Origin: Chitinophagales bacterium
GTDB lineage: Bacteria; Bacteroidota; Bacteroidia; Chitinophagales; Chitinophagaceae
Direction: 5' to 3'
NCBI GenBank assembly: GCA_020636495.1
Contig: JACJXQ010000008.1
Coordinates: forward strand, 2,976,001-3,040,000
Length of the DNA stretch: 64,000 nucleotides
The notes under the pieces are model-generated. The model had not been told where the DNA came from and searched no databases. It worked only from the letters and a program-made list of their open reading frames with translations. Of this stretch, positions 1 to 9,800 are shown piece after piece. Every line of letters begins with the position of its first letter. Position 1 is the first letter of the stretch. The translations under genes were made by a program, and so were the position numbers.

Positions 1-1991
1 ACAGACGCTTTGTGCGCGTCAGAACCTTTGTAGTGCTTCTCTCCACTGATATCTGCACCTTTCTCAAAAGATTTCTTAGCGTTATCCCAGGCACCACCGG
101 CATTATTCTGGAACATACCCATCAGCACACCACTAACGGTTGCACCTGCCAGCATACCTCCCAGCGCCTCAGGGCCTACCAGAAAACCTACCAACAATGG
201 AGCCAGGATAGTGATAGCACCCGGTAATACCATCTTCTTGATAGAAGCACCGGTAGATATAGCCACGCATTTATCATACTCAGGCTTACCTGTTCCTTCC
301 ATAATACCCGGTATCTCGCGGAACTGGCGGCGAACCTCTTCCACCATACTCATAGCAGCCTCACCCACGGCACGTATAGCCAGTGAAGAGAAGATGAAAG
401 GTATCATACCACCTACGAACAACATAGCCAGTACATCAGCCTTGTATATATCGATACCATCAATGCCGGCCACACCTACGTAAGCTGCAAACAAAGCCAA
501 TGCTGTAAGTGCAGCAGAAGCGATAGCAAAACCTTTACCGGTTGCAGCAGTTGTGTTACCTACAGCATCCAGCGCATCTGTTTTTTCACGAACTTCTTTA
601 GGCAGTTCACTCATCTCTGCAATACCACCTGCATTATCCGCGATCGGGCCAAATGCATCGATAGCCAGTTGCATAGCCGTTGTTGCCATCATACCGGCAG
701 CAGCGATAGCCACACCATACAGGCCTGCCATAGCGAAAGAGCCCCATATACCACCTGCTAATACCAGTATAGGCAGGAAAGTACTTTCCATACCAATAGC
801 AAGACCACCAATTACGTTAGTAGCGTGTCCTGTAGCAGACTGGCGGATGATGCTGTTTACAGGGCGCTTACCGATAGCGGTGTAGTACTCAGTAATAATA
901 CTCATCAGCGCACCTACAGCCAGGCCTATCATGATAGCACCAAATACTTCTGTATTAGAGAATGTGCGACCACGCAGTTCCATGCTCTCAGGCAATATAT
1001 ACATCACCAGGAAATAACATGCAATAGCCGTTAATATCATAGACCCCCAGTTACCCATGTTCAACGCTTTTTGAACCGGGCCGGTACCAACGGCTGTATT
1101 TTCAGCAATACGCACAAAGAATGTACCTATTATAGAGAAAACGATACCTATACCTGCAATAAGCATAGGTAACAATATCGGACCAAAACCATTGAAGTTG
1201 TCGACAGAAGTAGTTTCACGGCCCAGAACCATCGTAGCCAGAACGGTGGCTACATATGAACCGAACAGGTCGGCACCCATACCGGCAACGTCACCAACGT
1301 TGTCACCTACGTTATCTGCAATAGTTGCAGGGTTACGCGGATCATCTTCAGGAATACCTGCTTCTACCTTACCTACCAGGTCAGCACCTACGTCGGCAGC
1401 TTTGGTATAGATACCACCACCCACACGGGCAAACAACGCGATACTTTCAGCACCCAGTGAGAAACCGGTCAGCACCTCGATGGTTCTTTCCATTTCCTCG
1501 CTGCTTACACTTGCCTCTGGTGCGAAGATCATTTTCAGTATAATGAATAAGCTACCCAGGCCCAATACAGCCAGGCCGGCAACACCCATCCCCATCACAG
1601 CACCACCGTTGAATGATACTGCCAGTGCTTTACTGAAACTAGTACGTGCAGCATTAGCTGTACGTACATTTGCCTTAGTAGCTATTCGCATACCAATAAA
1701 ACCTGCCAGCGCAGAAAATACAGCACCGATAACGAACGCCAGTGCGATAGCAGGGCTTGATTTGGGGTTGCTGGAACCCATGAAAGCAAGCAACAGGCCA
1801 GCTATCACTACGAAGTAGATCATCACCCTGTATTCAGCTTTCAGAAATGCCATAGCACCTTCGGCAATGTGTTTGGCTATATCTTTCATGCGGTCTGTAC
1901 CTGCATCCTGACTGCTCACCCATGAGCTTTTAACTACTGTGAACAACAGTGCCAGCAATCCAAAAGCCGGTACGAGGTAAAACATTTCCAT
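1..1991 (-). CDS. hppA: Membrane-bound K+-dependent pyrophosphatase, 3' end outside the window
   Basis: Multi-spanning integral membrane pyrophosphatase that couples PPi hydrolysis to pumping of H+ and/or Na+. The first 663 codons are visible. The family usually runs 700-750 residues, so only the C-terminal end is missing. The substrate-binding segment GADLVGKVEAGIPEDDPRNP followed by NVGDNVGDVAG lies near residues 198-245. The motif GNTTAATGKG near residue 478 has Ala where K+-independent enzymes have Lys, so a K+-dependent enzyme is expected. I cannot decide H+ versus Na+ pumping from what is visible. The start is the first ATG of the frame, 31 nt below a strong -7 element. It is transcribed divergently from the sigma factor gene. 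Confidence 0.96.
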   Translation of the reverse strand, partial: MEMFYLVPAFGLLALLFTVVKSSWVSSQDAGTDRMKDIAKHIAEGAMAFLKAEYRVMIYFVVIAGLLLAFMGSSNPKSSPAIALAFVIGAVFSALAGFIGMRIATKANVRTANAARTSFSKALAVSFNGGAVMGMGVAGLAVLGLGSLFIILKMIFAPEASVSSEEMERTIEVLTGFSLGAESIALFARVGGGIYTKAADVGADLVGKVEAGIPEDDPRNPATIADNVGDNVGDVAGMGADLFGSYVATVLATMVLGRETTSVDNFNGFGPILLPMLIAGIGIVFSIIGTFFVRIAENTAVGTGPVQKALNMGNWGSMILTAIACYFLVMYILPESMELRGRTFSNTEVFGAIMIGLAVGALMSIITEYYTAIGKRPVNSIIRQSATGHATNVIGGLAIGMESTFLPILVLAGGIWGSFAMAGLYGVAIAAAGMMATTAMQLAIDAFGPIADNAGGIAEMSELPKEVREKTDALDAVGNTTAATGKGFAIASAALTALALFAAYVGVAGIDGIDIYKADVLAMLFVGGMIPFIFSSLAIRAVGEAAMSMVEEVRRQFREIPGIMEGTGKPEYDKCVAISTGASIKKMVLPGAITILAPLLVGFLVGPEALGGMLAGATVSGVLMGMFQNNAGGAWDNAKKSFEKGADISGEKHYKGSDAHKAS

Positions 1992-2021
1992 ATATATATT
2001 ATGTTATTTAAATTAAGGGTG

Positions 2022-2029
2022 CAAATATA
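2022..2029 (-). promoter_or_regulatory. -7 element of the hppA promoter
   Basis: On the minus strand TATATTTG matches the Bacteroidota -7 consensus TAnnTTTG exactly. No good TTTG is seen at the -33 position, only a T-rich stretch. The start codon of the pyrophosphatase follows about 30 nt downstream. Confidence 0.5.
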
Positions 2030-2163
2030 GCAGTTCGGGCATTAAAAACATAGGTTTTAATCATGATGTTATACAGCCATGGTAAATAGTAGCCTTTTGT
2101 TTATAGTCAATTAACAATTAATCTATTATCTTTAGTCCGAACAAAGAAACACATTACAAAATA

Positions 2164-2736
2164 TTGGCAACCCAGGACTACAGGAAATTATCTGATGAGG
2201 AGCTGGTCCTCCGTTATGCTGAGCGCAACGAGCATCTCGCCTTTGCGAGCCTGTTCGACCGTTATTCGCACCTGGTGTACGGTGTTTGCCTGAAATACCT
2301 GAAAGATGTAGAAGCTGCCAAAGATGCCAACCAGCAAATATTCATCAAACTACTGGAAGAGCTTAAGAAGCATAATATAACACATTTTAAATCCTGGCTA
2401 TATAAAGTGGCGCAAAACCACTGTTATATGATATTGCGTAAAAACAACCCGGTTGTAGATAAAGAAGTGCCTCTTGAAAATATGGAATTTGAGGATGAAT
2501 GGCATCAAAAGGTAAAAGAAGAGCAATTTCTGAACGAACTGGAAGCAGCCATACAGGAACTGAGCAAAGAACAGCGTATATGTATACGTTATTTCTATCT
2601 GCAAAAGATGAGTTATGCTGAAGTGGCGCGACAGGCCAATTATGACCTGAATACTGTAAAAAGCGCCATACAGAACGGAAAAAGGAACCTGAAAATAAAA
2701 TTAGCGGGACTGTTGGAAGAAAAGAAACATGAGTAA
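2164..2736 (+). CDS. ECF-type RNA polymerase sigma factor
   Basis: 190-residue sigma-70 family protein of the extracytoplasmic-function type. Region 2 covers about residues 24-95 (LFDRYSHLVYGVCLKYLKD, then the W-rich FKSWLYKVAQN). Region 4 covers about 125-180 (LSKEQRICIRYFYLQKMSYAEVA, then an HTH with LNTVKSAIQNGKRNLK). The start is TTG: no in-frame ATG precedes it. The stop overlaps the start of the next gene by 8 nt, so translation of the two is probably coupled and the next protein is the likely regulator of this factor. The target regulon cannot be read from the sequence. Confidence 0.93.
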   Translation: MATQDYRKLSDEELVLRYAERNEHLAFASLFDRYSHLVYGVCLKYLKDVEAAKDANQQIFIKLLEELKKHNITHFKSWLYKVAQNHCYMILRKNNPVVDKEVPLENMEFEDEWHQKVKEEQFLNELEAAIQELSKEQRICIRYFYLQKMSYAEVARQANYDLNTVKSAIQNGKRNLKIKLAGLLEEKKHE

Positions 2737-3910
2737 AGAGCAGTTGAAACATATTTTTGAGCCCAGCGCCTGCCTTAGTCCAAGGCAGTTGAAAGGTTAT
2801 GCCACCGGCAAAATGGTGCATGAAGAGTGCCATGCCGTAGAGGTACACCTGCTGAGTTGCCCTTTCTGCAGCGACGCACTGGAGGGAATTATGTCTGCGA
2901 AGAATCCTGCGGCAATTGCAGGTATGGAAAAGCTGGACGACAGTTTCATTGCGAAACATTTTGGTGTTTCCAACCAGGAAATAAAGCAGGTAACCAAAAC
3001 AAAACCTGTTATCAAAGCCGGTGCTTACTCTACCGAACCGGAGAAAAAAGAGAAAAAAGCTGTTCATATACCATGGAAACCACTCTCGCTGGCGGCCAGC
3101 CTCGTAGTCGCTGTATGCATTATGTGGTTCATGCGTGACAGCATATTCCCCAAAGGAGATAATGACCAACTGGCCGAGCAGGTAACTGTAACTCCTGAGC
3201 CGGAACCGGAAGTTGTATACCGCCCATTAGAAGACAGCAATGCAGTTGCTATGGGAGACACTGTAGCCACACCTGCACAGGATGCGATAGCAGATATTGT
3301 TGAACCGGGAGTGGAAACTGCCACTGAGATGGCTACAGAAGCAAAACCGGAAAAATTGGTTGCAGTACCATCAAAAGACTCAATAGCCAAAGCATTGGCT
3401 GCTAAAAAAGAAGCCGATAAAAAACTGGCTGAAACAAAACTGGCTGCAGCTAAAAAAGCTGAAGAAGATAAAAAGAAACTTGTAGCTACAGTTGACAAAC
3501 CCGTAAACACAAAGACCTCACTGGTCGCAGACGAACCTGCAAGAGCAGGCAACAGTTATGGCCCAACGGTAACCAGCGAGTATAGTAGCAAAAATACAAC
3601 ACAACCGAAAGCCGCAGAAACAGCAGAACCCGAAAAAAAGAAAATCGAACTGGGTACAGCACGTAGCGGTATACCAAAAGGAGACGAAGCATTTAATGAA
3701 GGCAAGTATAAAAAGGCACTTAAACTTTACCAGAAGGTTATGTACGACCCTGAGTCTAACCAGAAAGATGCCGCAACATTCATGGCTGCCAAATGCCACA
3801 TAGCTATGGATGAAAAAATGCAGGCACGCACTTTGCTCAACAGCCTGATACAGGAAAACTCCACCAAAAAAGGCGAAGCACAGTCCTTACTTAACCAGGT
3901 GGGCGAATAA
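2729..3910 (+). CDS. Anti-sigma-like membrane protein with zinc-finger motif, Lys/Ala/Glu-rich linker and tetratricopeptide tail
   Basis: 393 residues. The N-terminal cytoplasmic part has H40-x3-C44-x2-C47, the pattern of zinc-binding anti-sigma domains. One membrane segment lies near residues 118-135 (LAASLVVAVCIMWFM). It is followed by an acidic and then Lys/Ala-rich low-complexity stretch (about 150-300), which would be periplasmic. The last 80 residues (GDEAFNEGKYKKALKLYQKV and on) look like one or two tetratricopeptide repeats. Position and overlap with the sigma gene, plus the finger, make an anti-sigma role the best inference. The signal sensed by the periplasmic part is unknown. Confidence 0.75.
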   Translation: MSKEQLKHIFEPSACLSPRQLKGYATGKMVHEECHAVEVHLLSCPFCSDALEGIMSAKNPAAIAGMEKLDDSFIAKHFGVSNQEIKQVTKTKPVIKAGAYSTEPEKKEKKAVHIPWKPLSLAASLVVAVCIMWFMRDSIFPKGDNDQLAEQVTVTPEPEPEVVYRPLEDSNAVAMGDTVATPAQDAIADIVEPGVETATEMATEAKPEKLVAVPSKDSIAKALAAKKEADKKLAETKLAAAKKAEEDKKKLVATVDKPVNTKTSLVADEPARAGNSYGPTVTSEYSSKNTTQPKAAETAEPEKKKIELGTARSGIPKGDEAFNEGKYKKALKLYQKVMYDPESNQKDAATFMAAKCHIAMDEKMQARTLLNSLIQENSTKKGEAQSLLNQVGE

Positions 3911-3948
3911 GCAGTACGGACTAAATTTACCTACCTTTATCTCAGCAT

Positions 3949-4965
3949 ATGGGGAGACGTTTGTTCAAATATTTTCTGGTAGCGATACTACTGCTTATCA
4001 TACTGGTGTTTGGTATTGATGCTTATGTCTCTTATTCTGTAAAAAAACAGATACATGATAATATCCGCACCATACAGCACGCCAAAGTGGGTTTAGTACT
4101 GGGCACATCAAAATATGTAGCTACCGGGCGCATCAACCTCTATTATAAATACAGGATAGAGGCTGCAGTTAAACTATACAAAGCAGGCAAAATAGATTTC
4201 ATACTTGTAAGTGGCGATAACCGTAAGATGAACTACAATGAACCTGCTACCATGAAAAAAGACCTTATAGCCGCAGGCGTACCCGAAAGCAGGATATTCC
4301 TGGATTATGCCGGTTTCCGTACGCTGGACAGTGTAGTAAGAAGTAACGCCGTTTTTGGCACAGATGGCGCTATTATTATCTCGCAACGTTTTCATAACGA
4401 GCGTGCTTTATTTATTGCCAACAGCAGAGGCATAAAAGCCATAGCATATAATGCACAAGACCCACCCGCAAAATTCCAGGTAAAAGTGATGATACGCGAA
4501 AAGCTGGCACGTGTAAAGATGTTACTGGACCTGCTGCTGAACAAACAACCAAGGTTTTTCGGAGATAAGATAGATATAGAAGATAACACAGACGGGCACC
4601 CTGACCTAAATAAGAACGGCACCGCGATACTAAATATAAGCATCAGTAGCAAGAACCGTTCCATTGACTCCGCCACTTATAATGGCATATGCGGTACATG
4701 GACAATGGATAGCCTTACCGCATCAAAATTACTCAACCACTTCAAACCGATTGACGGGCAACAATGGCATTATTTCTATGACGTATTACCCTGCGAGGTA
4801 TCAGGCAGGTTAAAAACCGGAGATACTGAATATGCTTTCAGCATTAATGCAGGATCGTACCTGGTACTGTACAACCAGCAAACCAACTTTTATTATGGTT
4901 ATGTCGGTGATAGTTGTAAGAAATACTTCCTTTCACCGCCTGCCACACTTGAGGAATTGGAATAA
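3949..4965 (+). CDS. SanA/YdcF-like DUF218 envelope protein with an extra C-terminal domain
   Basis: 338 residues. One N-terminal membrane anchor (about residues 5-27) is followed by a DUF218 domain to about residue 200. The DUF218 domain shows VLGTSK, FILVSGDN, the PATMKKDLIAAGVP segment and IISQRFHNERA, as in SanA (vancomycin exclusion) proteins. SanA itself is about 240 residues. Here roughly 135 extra residues, aromatic-rich and with three Cys, follow, and I do not recognise them. A TACCTTTA -7 element ends 9 nt before the ATG. The gene converges on the YegP-like gene, with a terminator between. Confidence 0.83.
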   Translation: MGRRLFKYFLVAILLLIILVFGIDAYVSYSVKKQIHDNIRTIQHAKVGLVLGTSKYVATGRINLYYKYRIEAAVKLYKAGKIDFILVSGDNRKMNYNEPATMKKDLIAAGVPESRIFLDYAGFRTLDSVVRSNAVFGTDGAIIISQRFHNERALFIANSRGIKAIAYNAQDPPAKFQVKVMIREKLARVKMLLDLLLNKQPRFFGDKIDIEDNTDGHPDLNKNGTAILNISISSKNRSIDSATYNGICGTWTMDSLTASKLLNHFKPIDGQQWHYFYDVLPCEVSGRLKTGDTEYAFSINAGSYLVLYNQQTNFYYGYVGDSCKKYFLSPPATLEELE

Positions 4966-4968
4966 AAA

Positions 4969-4992
4969 AGCGGATACCCTAAGGTACCCGCT
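4969..4992 (-). terminator. Intrinsic terminator of the YegP-like gene
   Basis: Stem AGCGGATACC / GGTACCCGCT with a 4-nt loop and one mismatch. Read on the minus strand it is followed by six T residues. It sits about 20 nt past the stop of the minus-strand gene and also separates it from the converging plus-strand gene. Confidence 0.75.
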
Positions 4993-5013
4993 TGCATATC
5001 TTCTGTTCAGTTA

Positions 5014-5346
5014 TTAAGCTGTTTCATCTTCTACAGTAGCATCGGGCGCGTTCTTTTTCACGCTCTCAATACCATTTTCCATGCCCGACTTATCCTCATA
5101 CATCTGGCTGGTGCCTATTACCTGGCCATTACCGGCTTTCAGGTTAAAGTATTGTTTACCGTTCTTTGCTTCCAGCCTTTCGTAACGTTTATCTTCCGAA
5201 GCATTCTTCTTAACGCTTTCAATTCCATTATCGCATGCAGCCCTGGTGGTATAGCCTTCGCTGCTCAGTATCACCTGCCCGTTGCCGGCTTTCAGGTTAA
5301 ACTGGAATTCTCCGTTCTTACGGGTACTTACTACAAATTTTCCCAT
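5014..5346 (-). CDS. YegP-family protein (DUF1508 tandem repeat)
   Basis: 110 residues made of two near-identical DUF1508 units (about 1-50 and 52-102). Each carries FNLKAGNGQVI and ends NGIESVKKNA. This is the E. coli YegP architecture: a small soluble alpha/beta protein of uncertain molecular function. There is no signal peptide. It is a single gene with its own terminator. The start is the only sensible ATG. Confidence 0.92.
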   Translation of the reverse strand: MGKFVVSTRKNGEFQFNLKAGNGQVILSSEGYTTRAACDNGIESVKKNASEDKRYERLEAKNGKQYFNLKAGNGQVIGTSQMYEDKSGMENGIESVKKNAPDATVEDETA

Positions 5347-5391
5347 CTCTTTATTTTTAGTTTCACAATTACTATACCGTTAAAATAATAA

Positions 5392-5420
5392 AAGCCGCCA
5401 TTTTGTACAAATAGCGGCTT
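5392..5420 (-). terminator. Terminator of the short-chain dehydrogenase gene
   Basis: AAGCCGC / GCGGCTT arms around a 15-nt loop, located 26 nt past the stop on the minus strand. A T-rich stretch (TTTTATTATTTT) follows in the direction of transcription. Confidence 0.6.
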
Positions 5421-5445
5421 CTTATTATTACGTTAATTCGGTGTA

Positions 5446-6201
5446 TTATGCATTGATACCACCACTTACTTCTATACGCTGTGCATTGATCCATTTGGCA
5501 TCATCACTGCATAGGAAAGCTACTACACTGCCAATATCATCTGCCTGCCCTACCCTTCCTAAAGGTGATTGACCGCTGAGGAATGCTTTCATCTGTAGAT
5601 TATTGCGTATTGCAGCCCCATTAAAGTCTGTTTCTATTGGCCCGGGTGCAACTACATTGGCCCGTATACCTCTCTCGCCTACCTCTTTGGCTACGTATTT
5701 TGTAAAAGTTTCCACGGCTGATTTCAGTGAAGAATAAACAGAATATCCCGGCACGCAGAACCTTGTAGTACCTGATGAGATATTAATAATACAACCGTTA
5801 TCATTCATATTTGGCAATGACTTTTGTGTCAGGAAATAAACGCCTTTAAAATGCGTGTTCATTAGCCTGTCAAAGGCATCTTCAGTAACCTGTGCAATGG
5901 GTATAGTAGTCCCCATACCCGCGTTATTGATGAGAAAATCAAATTTATCAGTATTCCATACCGATCTTAATATACTGCTCACCTTGCCCAGGAAAGCATC
6001 AAAAGACGCGACATCAGCAACATCCAGCATCAGGGTAGCAGCTTCGCCACCCATTGCTTTTATTTCCATGACCACATCGTCAGCCATAGTCTTATTGGCC
6101 TTGTAGGTTAGTATTACGTCTACTCCTTTCTTTGCCAATGCAATAGCCATGTCTTTACCTAGTCCGCGGCTACCGCCTGTTACTAATGCTATTTTGTTCA
6201 T
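5446..6201 (-). CDS. Short-chain dehydrogenase/reductase (SDR)
   Basis: 251-residue classical SDR. It has the Rossmann cofactor motif TGGSRGLG at residues 8-15, NNAG at 92-95, the catalytic Ser143, and Y156-x3-K160 (YSSLK). The lack of an acidic residue right after strand beta-2 suggests NADP(H), but this is an inference. The substrate is unknown. A small AraC-type regulator lies 63 nt upstream on the same strand and probably belongs to the same transcript or controls it. Confidence 0.93.
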   Translation of the reverse strand: MNKIALVTGGSRGLGKDMAIALAKKGVDVILTYKANKTMADDVVMEIKAMGGEAATLMLDVADVASFDAFLGKVSSILRSVWNTDKFDFLINNAGMGTTIPIAQVTEDAFDRLMNTHFKGVYFLTQKSLPNMNDNGCIINISSGTTRFCVPGYSVYSSLKSAVETFTKYVAKEVGERGIRANVVAPGPIETDFNGAAIRNNLQMKAFLSGQSPLGRVGQADDIGSVVAFLCSDDAKWINAQRIEVSGGINA

Positions 6202-6264
6202 CGTAATTGTTTTTTTAATCCAAGATCACAAATGTGGGCATATTATTTTGCCTGAACACGGTGT

Positions 6265-6654
6265 TTAGTTCAGATTTTTTGTTCTGTTCATTATCCTGAA
6301 CTGTTTCGGCGTTACACCTTCATAACTTTTAAAGAATTTTGAGAAATTGGATGGATCATACATCAGGTGGCGGGCAACAGATGCAATAGAATCATCCGTC
6401 TCCAGTATCAATTCACGAGATATTTTCATCAGCCGCTCTTCATACATACTACAAGGCGAATCCCCTGTTAACTCGTGAATAGTATTACTCAGGTGGCGGG
6501 GATGAATGAACAGCGCCTGTGCAAAATCCTCAATTTTCAAGGTGTCTTCTGCCATACCTGTCTTTAGCTCTGCAATATGTGTATCCAGCAGTTGCAGGTA
6601 CCGGTTGTAAATCTCCTGCTTTCTTGTAGTAGGTTGTGTATCTGTCAGTGCCAT
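6265..6654 (-). CDS. Small AraC-family transcriptional regulator
   Basis: 129 residues comprising essentially only the double helix-turn-helix AraC domain. The second half, YDPSNFSKFFKSYEGVTPKQFR, is the family signature. There is no N-terminal effector domain, so this is a stand-alone HTH form. A TATTTTTG -7 element lies 23-30 nt above the ATG. As the gene just upstream of the SDR on the same strand, it is the likely regulator of that gene. Confidence 0.88.
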   Translation of the reverse strand: MALTDTQPTTRKQEIYNRYLQLLDTHIAELKTGMAEDTLKIEDFAQALFIHPRHLSNTIHELTGDSPCSMYEERLMKISRELILETDDSIASVARHLMYDPSNFSKFFKSYEGVTPKQFRIMNRTKNLN

Positions 6655-6823
6655 GAAAGTCCCGTTTATTGATATTCAAAAATAACAAACCTCCATATAG
6701 GCAGGTAACTGTTAGTATTTATAGCAGTATAGCCAATCATTACATTTTTATATATCCCCCGCTATGCGTTAGGGTGCTTATGCCAACTTATTTGTATTTT
6801 CAGGCCTTATATTCAGGCTAATT

Positions 6824-9800
6824 ATGAGGAATTTACTGCTGCTGGTCTTGATTGTCATCATTCCGGCAAGTTTACACGCACAAAACGACAACGAATACCG
6901 CTCAACGAAAAACAAGATGTACTGGCAGAACCGCAAGCCGGATGCCGCATACTGGCAGCAGGATGTACATTATACCATAGACGCAAGGATAGATGAAGAA
7001 AAGCACACGATAAATGCGGGCGAAAAGCTTGAATATTGGAACAACTCACCGGACACACTGCAATATGTATATTTTCACCTGTGGCAGAATGCTTTTGTAA
7101 AAGGCTCGTACCTGCACAGGCTGGAAATTGCCAACAAGGTGAAACCAAAACTAGGCGAATATGAGCAGGAAGGCCTGGGTTGCGTGGTAGAAGAAATAGA
7201 GGTTGATGGCCAGAATGTAGAACTGGATCTGGACAATACGATACTAAAAGTTTACCTGCCCAAACCTCTGCTGCCGGGTGGCAAAACTACTTTCACCATG
7301 AAGTTCACTACTTACTGGGACAACGGCGATACCCGACGACGCATGAAAATGTACGATGCCTGGGGCGCTATGCACTACAACGGTGTACAATGGTTCCCTA
7401 AAATGTGCGTGTACGACCGTAAGTTTGGCTGGGATACCTACCAGCACCTGAATAAAGAATTTTACGGCGACTTCGGACAATACGATGTGTCACTCAATTT
7501 TCCATCGAATTATGTAGTAGAGGCAACAGGAGCGATACAAAACCGCAAAGAAGTGTTACCCGAAGAACTGCGCGAAAAACTGGACGTGAAAAACTTCAAA
7601 GACAAAAAGTGGAACGAAGCTCCCTCTATCATAACTCCCTATAAAAAAGGTGAACGTAAAACATGGAAGTTCAAAGCCATCAACGTACACGACTTTGCCT
7701 TTACAGCCGACCCATCGTACCGTATCAATACGGAATACTGGAACGGTATTGAGTGCGTAGGATTGGTTCAAGAGCCTCATGCACGTGGCTGGCAGACATC
7801 GGCCAGCTATGTGGCGCAGATCATTAAAACCTTTTCTGAAGACTTCGGTAAATATCAATATCCTAAAATGGTAGCTGCAGATGCTGCTGACGGAATGGAA
7901 TACCCCATGCTGACACTTGATGGCGGCAGTAGCCCGGGCTATAAGGGATTGCTGGTACATGAGATAGGACACAACTGGTTTTATGGCATGGTGGGTAATA
8001 ATGAAACATACCGTGCATCACTGGACGAAGGTTTTACTCAATTTCTTACCGCATGGGGGCTAACACGGCTGGAGGGTGATACCATTTCAAAGAAGCCTGA
8101 AAAACTACGCTCAAAACTGGCTTATTACCCCGGCACTTACCGCGACCTGCGCGTGTACACACGCTATATTTATGATGCGCTGAATGGCGATGATATGCCG
8201 CTGAATACACACTCAAACGACTTTGGCAATGCATTGCACCACGAGAATGGCTACGGGCTGGTATACTACAAAACAGCGACTATGCTGTATAACCTGCAAT
8301 ACACCTTAGGCGACAGCCTGTTCTCTCATGCTATGAAGAACTACTTTAAACAATGGCGCTTTGCACATCCTTACTTCGACGATTTCCGCACATCAATAAT
8401 ACAGTATACTCATGTTGACCTGAACTGGTTCTTTGACCAATGGCTGGAAACAACCAAACGCCTGGATTATGGCATAAAAGGTATAAGGAAAATTGAAGGT
8501 AATGACAGTTTCTCGATCCGTTTCGTCCGCAACGGGGAGATGCAGATGCCGATAGACTTTACAGTAACCGCAAAAGATGGCAGCAAACACAGCTACCATA
8601 TACCCAACACGTGGTTTGAGAAAGAGACGGACGCAATAATACTGGACAAATGGTATGGCTGGGGCAATTGGGACAAGACCTACGATGCGCATGTGCAGAT
8701 ACCTTCGGGTATAAAGAACGTGCAGATAGACACGTCAAACAGGCTGGCGGATATGTATGCAATAGACAACTATAAAAGTCGCCACATGCCGCTATCTCCC
8801 AAATCAACCATTCTTAAGCCCGACGTAGGTGCAGCGAGTCCACTGGACAGGCATCATAACCATGCCTACCTGCGACCGGACCTGTGGTGGAACCCTGTAG
8901 ACGGCTTTAAAGCAGGCATACACATGGAAGGTGATTATATGCATACGATGCACAAAGTAAGCGCTTCCTTATGGTGGAATACCCATATACTGCAATACGG
9001 ACAATACCAGAGTTACGACAACGAAGGTTGGTACGACAGGTATGTTCCCCTGAACTATAATATCAGTTACGAATCTCCGATAACCAGGTTCTACCCCAAA
9101 CTACAGGTACATGTGAAAAGCAAACTGCTGGACGGACTGTGGTATCACCGCGGGGGGCTGAGCTGGGAAGTAAATAAAAGAAACACACTGAGTTTTTATG
9201 CACAAACCATGTGGCGCAGCCTGAATTTTGATATAGACTACCTGATTTACAACAATGAATGGAGCAGCATGCGTGCAAGGCCTAATTCGTCATTGAACAT
9301 GTCATGGCAGCACGACTTCAAATACATAGGTGGCTCAGGGTATTTCAATCTGTCGGCAAGAGCACCCTTCCTTACCGGCAACAACAGTTTTAACTACAGC
9401 TACCTGCAACTGAAAGTACAGAACTACAACAGGCTGGACAAGCTGGACATCCGCACAAGGCTCTTCGGCCGTTATGGAACGGGTAATATTATACCGTACG
9501 AAAGTGCTTTGTGGCTATCCGGAGCTAATCCTGAAGAGATGATGGATAATAAATATACCCGCAACAATGCTGTAGTACCGGACGAGTGGCGCGGTATGTC
9601 TAAATACGAGACCAACCATTTCCAGGCAGGTGGCGGAATGAACCTGCGCGGCTATGCCGGGTACCTGGTAGCAGAACAAAGGAAGGGTACCGTACTTGTA
9701 GGCTATAAAGGCCGTAGCGGCGTGGCTGCCAATGTAGAAGTAGGTTTTGACAAGTACATACCTTTCAGGCCGAAATTCACACGCAAATGGCTGAGCGTAG

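Noticed and set aside
2387..3169. A 260-codon frame on the minus strand opposite the sigma and anti-sigma genes
   Set aside because: It runs antisense through two well-supported genes, has no domain or signal, and an amino-acid mix typical of a shadow frame.
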